NCBI GenBank assembly: GCA_963809245.1
Contig: CAWEIU010000013.1
Location: 1-64,000, forward strand
Reading direction: 5' to 3'
From: Roseiarcus sp963809245
Lineage (GTDB): Bacteria; Pseudomonadota; Alphaproteobacteria; Rhizobiales; Beijerinckiaceae
DNA length: 64,000 nt
Shown: piece by piece, positions 1 through 10,194 of the stretch
How the letters are laid out: every line of letters starts with the position of its first letter
Position numbering within the stretch: the stretch's first letter is position 1
Program-made: the position numbers and the translations under genes
The notes under the pieces: generated by a model
Databases searched by the model: none
The model's input: only the letters and a program-made list of their open reading frames with translations
What the model was told of the DNA's origin: nothing

Positions 1-97
1 CCAGAAAAATCGTGTCTTGAGAAGCGTCGGTCTCGCCGCGTTCGGCGCAGGATCCGCGCAACCGTGACCTTTCGGCGCGCCTCTTGCGCCGTGGCTT

Positions 98-3000
98 ATG
101 GCGGCCGTTCGCGCCACAGAAGCATCATTTAAATCCCCTTCCTCATTCTCTGAACTCGTCGCGCTCTCAATGCGCGACGGAAAGGTCCAATTGTTGGCTT
201 TCGCACGTCGCGCCTTCGAGGCCGAGAAGCCGTCGTCGCCCTGGAACAATCAAGAACCTATTCGCGAGGAGTTGTTCAGCGTCGAGCGCCTCGAGGAGCA
301 TGCGCGAAGTCTCGCGCTGGCCCAGATCGTGTCGTCCAGGGCGGCGAAGGGACAACCTCTCGCGCGACGGCTCGCTGACAATGGCGCTGTTCTGTTCGAG
401 GCCTACCGCTCGATCGTCAAGGCGATCAACGAGGGTCGCCCGATAACGCCCGCCGCGGAATGGCTGGTCGACAGTTATCATCTTGTCGAGACGCAAATTC
501 GCGACATTCGTTCGGACCTTCCGCCCGGCTATTATCGTCAGCTTCCTAAGCTCGCCTCGGGGCCTTTCGCCGGCTATCCCCGGGTATTCGGCGTGGCCTG
601 GGCTTTTGTCGCCCACACGGACAGCCGCTTCGACGCACAGATGCTGGTTCGCTACGTGCGGGCGTATCAGGAGGTGCAACCGCTCACCATCGGCGAACTC
701 TGGGCCGTGTCGATCACGCTGCGGATCGTGCTGGTCGAGAATCTCGCGCGCCTCGCGCAGCAGATCACGCAGAACCGCGCGGCGCGCCATACCGCGGACG
801 GTCTCGCCGACCGGCTGCTCGGGATGGGCGGGCAGCCGCCCGAGTCGGTCGCTGTCGTCTTGTCCGCGCAGGAGGGCGCGCCGCTTGCCGACGCCTTGGC
901 GGTGCAACTCGTGCATCGGCTGCGCGACCAGGATCCCGGTATAACGCCGGCGTTGAGGTGGCTCGACGAGCGCCTGGCGATCCAGGACACGACGCCGGAC
1001 GTGGTGGTGCGCGACGTTCATCGCCGACAAGGCGCCTCGAACGTCACCGTGCGGAACATCGTGACGAGTCTGCGCCTGATCTCCGAAGCCGACTGGAAGG
1101 AATTGTTCGAACGTCTCAGCTACGTCGACGCTATTTTTGCCGCCGACAGCCCGTTCGAGGGGATGGATTTTCCCACCCGCACGCTTTACCGCAGCGCGGT
1201 CGAGGAACTCGCCCGCGGCTCGACCACCACAGAGCTGGACATCGCTCGGGCCGCGGTGACCGCGGCCGGTCGTGAGCAGTCGTCGGCGCCCCCCGCCGAG
1301 CAGGCGCGGCGCGGCGATCCGGGCTACCACCTGCTCGGTGGGGGCCGCCGCGCTTTTGAAGTGGCGATCGGCTATCGCCCGCCGCTGCGAAATGCGCTGG
1401 CGCGACTGAACCGTTCCCTCGGGATCGGCGGTTACCTGACGGCAATTTCTGTCGTCGCCGCGCTCATCCTCGCGGCTCCGCTGTTCGCTCTTTTCTCTGG
1501 GGGTCTTGGCCTCGCCGCTCTCTGCCTTCTCGGCATTCTCGGCGCCATTCCCGCCGTGGACGCTGCGGTCGCGCTGGTCAATCGCGCCGTCAACCTCGGT
1601 TTTGCGGCGACCCTTCTGCCGTCTCTTGAGCTGCGCGACGGCGTTCCCTCGCATCTCCGCACGCTCGTCGCGGTGCCGACCTTGCTGACGACCGTGGAGG
1701 CTGTGGAGGAACAAATCGAGCGACTTGAGATTCACCACCTCGCGAGCCCGGAAGGCGATCTGCACTTTGCCCTGCTTTCCGACTGGACGGACGCTGCGAG
1801 TGAGCACGTGGAGGGCGACGCGGCGCTCCTGGCCGCCGCCGCGGAAGGCGTTGCGAGGCTCAATCTGCGTTACGGCCCGGCGCCGAAAGGCGTCCGCTTT
1901 CTGCTTCTGCATCGCCGTCGGGTCTGGAATGAAGGCAAATCACGGTGGATCGGGTGGGAGCGCAAGCGAGGCAAACTGCACGAACTCAACCGGCTGCTGC
2001 GCGGGGCGACTGACACGACGTTCATCGACGTCGCGAACGGCGCGCCAGCGGCGCCTGCCGAGATCCGCTATGTCCTCACCCTCGATGCGGACACGCGATT
2101 GCCGCGCGATACGGTGCGGCGCCTGATCGGCAAGATGGCGCATCCGTTGAACCAGCCGCGCTTCGAGGAGGCCACTGGCAGGATCGTCGAGGGCTACGCG
2201 GTTCTGCAGCCGCGCGTCACCCCTTCGCTGCCGACCGACCGGGAGGGCTCGCTGTTTCAGCGCGTCTTCTCGAGCCTGAGCGGGATCGATCCATACGCAT
2301 CGGCCGTTTCGGACGTCTACCAGGACTTGTTCGGCGAAGGCTCGTATGCGGGCAAGGGCATCTACGACGTCGACGCCTTCGAAGCGGCGCTGGCCGGCCG
2401 GACGCCGGACTCGACTCTCCTTAGCCACGATCTGTTTGAAGGCGTGTTCGCCCGCGCCGGCCTCGCCTCCGATATCGAGGTCGTCGAGGAATTCCCCGCC
2501 CGTTACGACGTCGGCGCCCTTCGCCACCACCGTTGGGCGCGCGGCGACTGGCAATTGCTGCCCTGGATCCTTGGCCGCGCTCCCAAGCAGCCGGGCGCGG
2601 AGCCCGTGAAGAGCGCCATTTCCGCGATCGGTCGTTGGAAGATGCTCGACAATCTGCGCCGCACTCTCTCGGCGCCGGCCGGTGTCCTGGCGCTGCTCGC
2701 GGGCTGGGCTCTCCCCCTTCAGGCGGCGTCGATCTGGACCCTTTTCGTTGTGCTCACGATTGTCCTGCCGACCCTCATCCCGGTCATTGCAGCCATTCCG
2801 CCGCGACGTCCGGGGGTAACGTTGTCGAGCCACGCGCGTGCGCTCGGCGGCGACCTCCGCCTTGCCTTGACGCTGTCTGCGCTGACTATCGCGTTCCTGG
2901 CGGACCAGGCGTGCCTGATGGGCGATGCGATCTGTCGCACCCTCTGGCGCGTTGGTGTGACCCGGCGCCATTTGCTCGAATGGGTTCCCGCTGCGCAGGC

Positions 3001-6000
3001 GGCGATCGGTCCCCGCCTCGACCTCGTGGGCTTCACGCGCCGGATGGCGGGAGCGCTTGGTGTCGGCGCCGCGGGAGCGTTTGTCGCTTTGGCGTTCCGC
3101 CACGGATCGTGGCCTCTGGCGCTTCCGTTCGCCGCGCTGTGGGTCGCCTCGCCGGCCGTTGCGCGGGCGATAAGCCTCGCTCCTGCCGCGGCCGCTCGCC
3201 TGCCCATGTCCGACGCCGACGCCAGCACCCTGAGGAGGACGGCGCGCCGCACGTGGCGGTTCTTCGAGACGTTCGTCACCTCCACGGAGAATATGCTGCC
3301 GCCCGACAACTTCCAGAACAGCCCGACACCCGCGGTCGCGCATCGGACGTCGCCGACCAATCTCGGACTCTACCTCCTTTCGGTCGTCACCGCTCGCGAC
3401 TTCGGCTGGATCGGGACCGACCAGGCTGTCGCGCGGCTCGAGGCGACGCTTGCGACGATGAGCGGGCTGCAACGCTTTCGCGGGCATTTCTACAATTGGT
3501 ACGACACGCGCGACCTGCGCCTGCTCGACCCGAGATACGTGTCCACCGTCGATAGTGGCAATTTGGCCGGGCATCTTATCGCGCTGGCGAACGCGTGCAG
3601 AGAATGGAGAGAGCGGCCGTTCGCGACGCAGCGGCGGCTCGACGGCGTCGCCGACGCTCTCGACATTACGCGCGCGGAATCCGTTCGCTTGCGCGACGGC
3701 GGCCAAACGCAGACCGTAACGGTGCACCAGTTCGACGACGCGCTCGCCGTGGTGGCCCTCGCCGTGCGCCAGACGGCTCGCACGGACGACGATCTCGCGG
3801 CGCGACTCGTTGGTCTCTCCGCAGACGCGGAAGTTATGATCGACATCGCAGAGGCGCTCGCGATCGAACGTGGCGACGGCAGCGGCGCCGATATGCTGTT
3901 CTGGGCGCAAGCCACTCTGGACGCGATCGAGGCGCATCGCCACGATCTCGCGCAATCGGCGGACGAGTCTCCAGCCATCTCGATGCGGCTCTCGACCCTC
4001 GAGAGCGCGGCGCGCTCGATGGCGCTGGCGATGGACTTCAGCTTCTTGTTCGACCGCAGCCGGCAGCTATTGTCCATCGGGTTCCTTGTGCCTGAAGGCA
4101 CCCTCGACTCGAATTGCTACGACTTGCTGGGATCCGAGGCGCGGCTCGCCAGCTTCTTCGCGATCGCCAAAGGCGACGTCGCGGCGAAGCATTGGTTCCG
4201 GCTCGGCCGCGCCGCGACGCCGGTCGCACACGGCGCCGCGTTGATTTCGTGGTCGGGATCGATGTTCGAATACCTGATGCCCTCGCTCGTTATGCGAGCG
4301 CCGGAGGGAAGCTTGCTCGAGCAGACCAACCGTCTGATCGTGCGGCGTCAAATCGACTATGCCGCAAAGCTTGGCCGGCCATGGGGAATATCCGAGTCCG
4401 CGTACAACGCACGCGACCTGGAGCTCAGCTACCAATACTCGAACTTCGGCGTTCCCGGCCTCGGCTTGAAGCGCGGTCTCGGCGAGAATCTCGTGATCGC
4501 TCCCTACGCCACCGCTCTGGCCGCAATGGTCGACCCACGCGCGGCCGCGGCCAATCTGGCGCGGCTAGCGACCGCTGGCGCTCAGGGGCGCTACGGCTAT
4601 TATGACGCGTTGGACTATACGCCGGCCCGCGTGCCGGAAGGCGAAAGCGTCGCCATCGTCCGAAGCTTCATGGCCCATCATCAGGGCATGACGATCGTCG
4701 CGATCGCGGACGTTCTGTTACATGGCGCGATGCGGGAGCGCTTCCACGCCGAGCCGATCATCAAGGCGACGGAATTGCTGCTGCAGGAGCGCATGCCGCG
4801 CGACGTCGCCGCGGTGCGCCCGTGGGCGACGGAAGTAAAGTCCGCCGCCGGCGCGCGCGATGTCGAACCTTCTGGCGGACGCCGGTTCGCCTCTCCGCAT
4901 CAGGCGACGCCCGCCGCGCACCTTCTCTCGAACGGGCGCTACGCCACCATGCTCACCTCGGCAGGTTCGGGATATAGTCGCTGGGGCGACCTGGCGCTGA
5001 CGCGCTGGCGCGAAGATGCGACTTGCGACGACTACGGCTCCTACCTCTTCGTCAAGGACGTGCGCAGCGGCGTGGCGTGGTCGGCGGCCTTTCAGCCGAC
5101 CGGCGTCGAGCCGGACGGCTATGAGGTTGTCTTCAACGAGGATCGCGCCGAGATCTCGCGCCGCGACGGCTCGCTGACGACCACGCTCGACGTGCTCGTC
5201 TCCGCCGAGGCCGATGCGGAAGTGCGCCGGGTGTCGATCGCCAATTCCGGTAGCCGCACGCGCGACATCGAGATCACGTCCTACGCGGAACTCGTGCTGG
5301 CGCCGCAGAGTGCCGACATCGCGCATCCCGCCTTTTCGAAGCTGTTCATCGAAACGGAATATCTCCCCGACGTCGGCGCAATTGTTGCGACGCGGCGGAG
5401 ACGCACGCCGGCCGAGCCGGAGATCTGGGCGGCGCATCTGAGCGTCGTCGACGGCGAAGCCATCGGAGCGCCCGAATTTGAAACCGACCGAGCGCGATTT
5501 CTCGGACGCGGTCGTGGCCCTCGCGCGCCCATCGCCGTGATGGACAGTCGACCGTTGTCGAATTCCATCGGCGCCGTTCTCGATCCGATCTTCTCGATCC
5601 GCCGCCGCATACGCATCGCCCCAGGCGCTACCGTTCGTGTGGCCTTCTGGACCATCGCCGCCGCGAGCCGCGCCACTCTCCTCGATGGCGTCGACAAACA
5701 TCGCGACGCCACCGCATTCGTGCGCGCGTCGACTTTGGCGTGGACACAGGCCCAGGTGCAACTCCACCATCTCGGCGTGACGGCGGGTGAAGCGGGTCTG
5801 TTCCAGCGGCTCGCGGGACACGTTCTCTATGCGGCGCCGGCTTTGCGCCCATCCTCGGAAACGATCGTGCGAGGCGCCGGCCCGCAATCCGGATTGTGGT
5901 CGCGAGGCATTTCTGGCGATCTGCCGATCGTGCTTCTGCGCATCTCCGATGTCGAAAACCTCGACATTGTCCACGAATTGCTGCAGGCGCACGAATATTG

Positions 6001-8755
6001 GCAGATGAAACAGCTCGCCGTCGATCTCGTGATCCTGAACGAGCGTCAATCCTCCTATGTCCAGGAGCTTCAAATCGCGATCGAGACTCTCGTCCGGGCG
6101 AGCCAGTCGCGTCCGCAACCTGGAGCGAAAGGCCGACCAGGAGGAGTGTTCGTGCTGCGTACCGACCTCATCGCGGCGGAGACGCGCGACCTCCTGATGT
6201 CCGTCGCAAGAGTTGTCTTGCCAGCGCAGCGTGGGGGGCTTCTCGAACAGCTCGAACGTATCGTCGAGCCTCTCGCGTCCGCGAGAGCGGCTCCGAAGCG
6301 CCCGCTGGCGCGCCTGGAGCCGCCGTCGCGTCCTCGCCCTCCCGATCTCGAATTTTTCAACGGCCTTGGCGGCTTTGCACGCGACGGCGCCGAGTATGTG
6401 ACGATCCTCGGGCCAGGCCAGTCGACGCCGACGCCGTGGATCAATGTCATCGCCAATCCGGCGTTCGGCTTTCAGGCAGGAACCGAGGGCGGCGGCTACA
6501 CATGGTCGGTCAACAGCCGCGAGAATCAGATCACGCCGTGGTCGAACGACCCTGTCACCGATCGCGGCGGCGAAGCCTTCTATTTGCGCGATGACGACAC
6601 CGGAGACTTGTGGAGCCCTACCGCCCGCCCCATCCGCGACCTCGCAGGGACCTATACCGCTCGACACGGCCGCGGTTACAGCCGCTTCGAACATGTCGCG
6701 CACGAGATCGCGTCCGATCTCCTCCAATACGTGCCGGTCGACGCTCCGATCAAGATTTCGCGGCTCGTGCTCACCAATCGCTCGAGCCGCTCGCGCCGGC
6801 TTAGCTTGACGGCCTATGCCGAATGGGTTTTGGGCACGTCACGTTCCGCTTCGCTCGGCTTCGTTTCGACTGAGCTCGACGCCGTCACGGGAGCGATCTT
6901 CGCTAGAAATCCCTGGAACATGGGCTTCGGGTCGCGCGTCGCCTTCGCCGATCTCCGCGGCGCGCAAACCGATTGGACGGGCGATCGGCGCGAGTTCATC
7001 GGCCGCAACGGGACGCTCGCCGATCCTGCCGGACTCGCTGGCGCAGCGCCGCTGTCGAAGAGGGTCGGCGCCAGCCTCGATCCCTGCGCGGCGATGCGCA
7101 CGAAGATCGAATTGCCGCCGAACGCCAGCGTCGAGATTGTCTTTCTGCTTGGCGAGGCGGCGAGCGCGGACGAGGCGCGCAGCTTGGTGGCGCGCTATCG
7201 CGCCGCCGATCTCAATGCGGTCGAGGCGGAAGTCGCGCGTCAATGGGACCGCATCCTCGGCGCGGTCGTCGTCAAGACCCCGCTCCGCTCGATGGACGTC
7301 ATGCTCAACGGCTGGCTGCTCTACCAGACGCTTAGCTGCCGCGTCTGGGCGCGCTCCGGTTTCTATCAGGCGAGCGGGGCCTATGGATTTCGCGATCAAT
7401 TGCAGGACGGCATGGCGCTCGCAGCCTCGTATCCCGCCCTCACGCGCGAGCACCTGCTGCGCGCCGCCGCGCGCCAGTTCGCCGAGGGCGACGTTCAGCA
7501 TTGGTGGCTGCCGCATTCCGGTCAGGGCGTGCGAACCCGCATCTCCGACGATCGCGCGTGGCTGGCCTATGCGGTCGCCCACTACGTAGACGCCAGCGGC
7601 GACGTCGCCGTGCTCGACGAGACGGTCCCGTTCCTGGAGGGCCAGACGCTGGCGCCCGAAGAGCACGACAGCTTTTTCAATCCAACCGTCGCCGATCGGA
7701 CCGCGACCGTATTCGAGCATTGCGCGCTGGCCCTCGACGCCAGTCTCTCGCTTGGCGGCCATGGACTTCCCCTGATGGGGACCGGGGACTGGAATGACGG
7801 CATGAACCGGGTCGGCGAAAAGGGCGCCGGCGAGAGCGTTTGGCTCGGCTGGTTTCTTCATGCGGCGCTGACGGCTTTCATCCCGTTCGCTCAGGCGCGT
7901 CTGGAGACGGGCCGCGCCGTCAAATGGACCGCGCACGCCGCCGCCCTGCAGGCCTCGCTCGAGCGCGAGGCGTGGGACGGCGACTGGTACCGGCGGGCGT
8001 TCTTCGACTCTGGAGAGCCGCTGGGCTCGGCTGCGAACGAGGAATGCCGAATAGACTCGATCGCACAATCCTGGGCAGTGCTCTCGGGCGCCGCGGCGCC
8101 GGAACGCGCGGTGCAAGCCATGGACGCGGCCGGGCGCGGACTGATCCGGGACGAGGACGGTCTGGCCCTGCTGTTCGCACCTCCCTTCGACAAGTCCGCG
8201 TTGGACCCCGGCTACATCAAAGGGTATCCGCCTGGGGTGCGCGAGAACGGCGGCCAGTACACTCACGCCGCAGTATGGTCGGTGATGGCCCTCGCTGCAC
8301 TCGGCGACGGCGACAAGGCGGTCGATCTGTTCTCGCTGCTCAACCCGATCAATCACGCGCGCTCCCGCGCCGACGTGTTTCGGTACAAGGTGGAACCTTA
8401 TGTCGTCGCGGCCGACGTCTATGCGACGGCGCCTCATGTTGGACGCGGCGGCTGGACTTGGTACACGGGCTCGGCGGGTTGGATGCAGCGCGCCGGCCTC
8501 GAGAGCATTCTCGGCCTGCGTATCCGCGGAGCGTTCTTGCATCTCGACCCCTGCATTCCCAAGGCTTGGCCCACGTTTCAAATGACCGTTCGCTGGCAAT
8601 CCGCGCTCTACGAAATTACCGTCGACAATCTCGACGGGGTCAGCCGCGGCGTGCGCTTCGCCGAGATGGATGGAGTTGAAATCGCGGAACGGCCGTTGCG
8701 TATCGGCTTGCTCGACGGCGTCGCGGTTCATCGCATTCATGTGACGCTAGGGTGA
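98..8755 (+). CDS. ndvB: Cyclic beta-1,2-glucan synthase, NdvB type
   Basis: Giant inner-membrane enzyme of 2885 residues that builds cyclic beta-1,2-glucan, a periplasmic osmoregulatory glucan of rhizobia and relatives. Family members are about 2800-2900 residues, so it is full length. Hydrophobic segments lie near residues 445-490, 857-905 and 980-1025. Between the first two is the GT84 transferase with an LDADTRL motif (Asp 663 and 665) and an RHHRW motif near 809-813. A glycoamylase-like domain follows at about 1080-1530, then GH94 phosphorylase-like modules, with the GDWNDGM catalytic-acid motif near 2564-2569. Known role of the parts: initiation/elongation (GT84), and chain-length control (GH94). 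The start at 98 is the first ATG in frame; an internal ATG near 170 is also possible. The exporter gene ndvA is not in the window. Confidence 0.96.
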   Translation: MAAVRATEASFKSPSSFSELVALSMRDGKVQLLAFARRAFEAEKPSSPWNNQEPIREELFSVERLEEHARSLALAQIVSSRAAKGQPLARRLADNGAVLFEAYRSIVKAINEGRPITPAAEWLVDSYHLVETQIRDIRSDLPPGYYRQLPKLASGPFAGYPRVFGVAWAFVAHTDSRFDAQMLVRYVRAYQEVQPLTIGELWAVSITLRIVLVENLARLAQQITQNRAARHTADGLADRLLGMGGQPPESVAVVLSAQEGAPLADALAVQLVHRLRDQDPGITPALRWLDERLAIQDTTPDVVVRDVHRRQGASNVTVRNIVTSLRLISEADWKELFERLSYVDAIFAADSPFEGMDFPTRTLYRSAVEELARGSTTTELDIARAAVTAAGREQSSAPPAEQARRGDPGYHLLGGGRRAFEVAIGYRPPLRNALARLNRSLGIGGYLTAISVVAALILAAPLFALFSGGLGLAALCLLGILGAIPAVDAAVALVNRAVNLGFAATLLPSLELRDGVPSHLRTLVAVPTLLTTVEAVEEQIERLEIHHLASPEGDLHFALLSDWTDAASEHVEGDAALLAAAAEGVARLNLRYGPAPKGVRFLLLHRRRVWNEGKSRWIGWERKRGKLHELNRLLRGATDTTFIDVANGAPAAPAEIRYVLTLDADTRLPRDTVRRLIGKMAHPLNQPRFEEATGRIVEGYAVLQPRVTPSLPTDREGSLFQRVFSSLSGIDPYASAVSDVYQDLFGEGSYAGKGIYDVDAFEAALAGRTPDSTLLSHDLFEGVFARAGLASDIEVVEEFPARYDVGALRHHRWARGDWQLLPWILGRAPKQPGAEPVKSAISAIGRWKMLDNLRRTLSAPAGVLALLAGWALPLQAASIWTLFVVLTIVLPTLIPVIAAIPPRRPGVTLSSHARALGGDLRLALTLSALTIAFLADQACLMGDAICRTLWRVGVTRRHLLEWVPAAQAAIGPRLDLVGFTRRMAGALGVGAAGAFVALAFRHGSWPLALPFAALWVASPAVARAISLAPAAAARLPMSDADASTLRRTARRTWRFFETFVTSTENMLPPDNFQNSPTPAVAHRTSPTNLGLYLLSVVTARDFGWIGTDQAVARLEATLATMSGLQRFRGHFYNWYDTRDLRLLDPRYVSTVDSGNLAGHLIALANACREWRERPFATQRRLDGVADALDITRAESVRLRDGGQTQTVTVHQFDDALAVVALAVRQTARTDDDLAARLVGLSADAEVMIDIAEALAIERGDGSGADMLFWAQATLDAIEAHRHDLAQSADESPAISMRLSTLESAARSMALAMDFSFLFDRSRQLLSIGFLVPEGTLDSNCYDLLGSEARLASFFAIAKGDVAAKHWFRLGRAATPVAHGAALISWSGSMFEYLMPSLVMRAPEGSLLEQTNRLIVRRQIDYAAKLGRPWGISESAYNARDLELSYQYSNFGVPGLGLKRGLGENLVIAPYATALAAMVDPRAAAANLARLATAGAQGRYGYYDALDYTPARVPEGESVAIVRSFMAHHQGMTIVAIADVLLHGAMRERFHAEPIIKATELLLQERMPRDVAAVRPWATEVKSAAGARDVEPSGGRRFASPHQATPAAHLLSNGRYATMLTSAGSGYSRWGDLALTRWREDATCDDYGSYLFVKDVRSGVAWSAAFQPTGVEPDGYEVVFNEDRAEISRRDGSLTTTLDVLVSAEADAEVRRVSIANSGSRTRDIEITSYAELVLAPQSADIAHPAFSKLFIETEYLPDVGAIVATRRRRTPAEPEIWAAHLSVVDGEAIGAPEFETDRARFLGRGRGPRAPIAVMDSRPLSNSIGAVLDPIFSIRRRIRIAPGATVRVAFWTIAAASRATLLDGVDKHRDATAFVRASTLAWTQAQVQLHHLGVTAGEAGLFQRLAGHVLYAAPALRPSSETIVRGAGPQSGLWSRGISGDLPIVLLRISDVENLDIVHELLQAHEYWQMKQLAVDLVILNERQSSYVQELQIAIETLVRASQSRPQPGAKGRPGGVFVLRTDLIAAETRDLLMSVARVVLPAQRGGLLEQLERIVEPLASARAAPKRPLARLEPPSRPRPPDLEFFNGLGGFARDGAEYVTILGPGQSTPTPWINVIANPAFGFQAGTEGGGYTWSVNSRENQITPWSNDPVTDRGGEAFYLRDDDTGDLWSPTARPIRDLAGTYTARHGRGYSRFEHVAHEIASDLLQYVPVDAPIKISRLVLTNRSSRSRRLSLTAYAEWVLGTSRSASLGFVSTELDAVTGAIFARNPWNMGFGSRVAFADLRGAQTDWTGDRREFIGRNGTLADPAGLAGAAPLSKRVGASLDPCAAMRTKIELPPNASVEIVFLLGEAASADEARSLVARYRAADLNAVEAEVARQWDRILGAVVVKTPLRSMDVMLNGWLLYQTLSCRVWARSGFYQASGAYGFRDQLQDGMALAASYPALTREHLLRAAARQFAEGDVQHWWLPHSGQGVRTRISDDRAWLAYAVAHYVDASGDVAVLDETVPFLEGQTLAPEEHDSFFNPTVADRTATVFEHCALALDASLSLGGHGLPLMGTGDWNDGMNRVGEKGAGESVWLGWFLHAALTAFIPFAQARLETGRAVKWTAHAAALQASLEREAWDGDWYRRAFFDSGEPLGSAANEECRIDSIAQSWAVLSGAAAPERAVQAMDAAGRGLIRDEDGLALLFAPPFDKSALDPGYIKGYPPGVRENGGQYTHAAVWSVMALAALGDGDKAVDLFSLLNPINHARSRADVFRYKVEPYVVAADVYATAPHVGRGGWTWYTGSAGWMQRAGLESILGLRIRGAFLHLDPCIPKAWPTFQMTVRWQSALYEITVDNLDGVSRGVRFAEMDGVEIAERPLRIGLLDGVAVHRIHVTLG

Positions 8756-9037
8756 GGAGATGCTGTCGCGGCGGGAATATTGCGGCCGCCGCTCGCTCGG
8801 TGCGATGCGCGCGGCGAGGTCGAAGGCCGCGATCAACTGCGCCAACTCGCCGAAAGGTTCGGGAGCCGGTCACCTCGACGAGCCCCACGTCGTGCGCCAA
8901 GCGGTTCGCTTGAAAGCGAGGAAGGAAAGTCCCGGTGTCCCTTCCTCGTCGACAACGAGATGATACATTCCCGCCGGTAATGGGCCTTCGACCGCCGACA
9001 AAGGAAGCGGTCTGCGAAACGTCAGCGTCGTCTCCGT
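8749..9037 (-). pseudogene. Remnant of a small conserved alphaproteobacterial protein
   Basis: On the minus strand the reading starting near 9037 gives a peptide beginning TTLTFRRPLPL and containing PLPAGMYHLVVDEE and GLSFLAFKR. This resembles a small, uncharacterised protein I recall from rhizobial genomes (pattern: FRRPF..G.DG..P.GTY.L..DEE...GLSF.A.RR). After about 50 residues the frame is lost, and protein-like sequence resumes in another frame (ELAQLIAAFDLAARI) before a stop inside the end of ndvB. No start codon with a good ribosome site is visible. I read it as a frameshifted remnant; the family resemblance is from memory and the boundaries are approximate. Confidence 0.35.
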
Positions 9038-9138
9038 GCTCCGCGTCGCCGCCTCGTCAACCCTTCCGTTGTGGCGGGCTCGCCGCGGCGGGTGCGCCCT
9101 GCGCGGCGAATGGCGGCGTCGCCGGCGCGACGGACGGC

Positions 9139-9639
9139 TTGATCGCCCTCGAGGTTCGTCATTGCACCCGCTACCGATATGGCGCGCCGGTCGATCTCGG
9201 TCCGCATCGACTGATGCTTCGCCCGCGCGAGAGCCGCGACCTGCGCTTGATCTCAAGTGCGCTGACGGTTGCGCGGTTGGCGCAAGTCGCCTGGGCGCAT
9301 GGCGTCTTCGGCAATTCTATCGCCACCGCTATGTTCCAAGGCGCCACGAACAATCTCGTCATCGACAGCGTTGTGGAACTGCAGCTCTTCGGGGGTCGAC
9401 GCACGCCTGGGGGGAGGTGTTCGTATCGGGGGGCCGGCTGGATCAGTTTCGATCCGACCAACCGCGGCGTTGGCGGCTTCAATCTCATTCCCGTCGCCGT
9501 AGGGCGCGACATGGGGCAAGTCATGCCGGTCGCCGGCAGCTTTGTGGGCAACAGCGACGCCTTCGCGGGGATGACGATCAAGGTGCGCGTGACCGCAAGC
9601 CCTTACAACAACCCTCGAAGCGACCTCGAACCTCGGTGA
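9139..9639 (+). pseudogene. Transglutaminase-like protein, deleted and frameshifted
   Basis: The first part encodes a Bact_transglu_N-type domain (EVRHCTRYRYGAPV, LMLRPRE, NNLVIDSVVEL). The last part encodes the end of a transglutaminase core with the catalytic His and Asp neighbourhoods, HAWGEVF and GWISFDPTN, then the usual C-terminal strands. Intact relatives have about 280 residues; here the roughly 100 residues between the two, with the catalytic cysteine, are missing. The HAW and FDPTN pieces lie in different frames, separated by a G6 run near 9425-9432 that looks one base too long. The gene therefore cannot make an active enzyme. It lies just downstream of ndvB. Confidence 0.7.
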
Positions 9640-9757
9640 CGCGAGGGAAATCGGAGACTGGTTCCCATCCTCGCCACCGTTCGCGGCCCCATGTCGGGGC
9701 CGCGAGACTCATCCGCCGTTGAGACGACTGCGAAACCCGGGAGAACGCCGGCGACGA

Positions 9758-10024
9758 TCAGGAATTCGAGTAGTGATGATAGTGGCGCCAACGGCGCCAA
9801 TGACGGTGATAGCGGCGATGCGGCACGCCCATGTCGTTCGCGACGTAGGGCCCTTCGACCGCCCCGGCGACGCCCCCGACGAGCGCGCCAACCGGCCCGG
9901 CTACCGAACCGCCCGCGACCGCGCCGACGCCCGCGCCGCTCAGTCTCTCGCTCGTCGACGAGCAGGCGGCGAGGCCCAACGCCGACAAGGCGACGAGAGC
10001 CATATTGAATGTTGAGATCGACAT
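9758..10024 (-). CDS. Small glycine-zipper lipoprotein
   Basis: An 88-residue outer-envelope lipoprotein. The start chosen at 10024 puts a hydrophobic signal sequence directly before the lipobox LAAC (Cys 21), which the longer reading from 10099 would not. The middle is a glycine zipper (repeated G-x-G-x-x-x-G with small residues, about residues 33-60), typical of 17-kDa antigen/OsmB-like proteins. The C-terminus is rich in His, Arg, Tyr and Trp, a pattern seen in several rhizobial lipoproteins of unknown role. It stands alone between the transglutaminase remnant and the IS630 element. Confidence 0.75.
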   Translation of the reverse strand: MSISTFNMALVALSALGLAACSSTSERLSGAGVGAVAGGSVAGPVGALVGGVAGAVEGPYVANDMGVPHRRYHRHWRRWRHYHHYSNS

Positions 10025-10194
10025 GTCGCAGTTCCTAGTCTCTTGGTGAATCGTCAGGCCCCGGATGCGGCCGGTTTGAAACAATTGTTGCCGGCTCAAA
10101 AATCCGCCCCATCTTCCGGCGCCGAACGATCTGGCCGTCGTTGAGAACCGAACGCCGAGCGCCGCGCCATAGGAGACGATCTCGCGGGAGAGAC

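Noticed and set aside
167..8740. Very long open frames on the minus strand opposite ndvB (167-1912, 1940-3955, 4718-6727, 6839-8740)
   Set aside because: They mirror the codons of ndvB in high-GC DNA, are rich in Arg/His/Gly, show no family motifs and have no ribosome sites.
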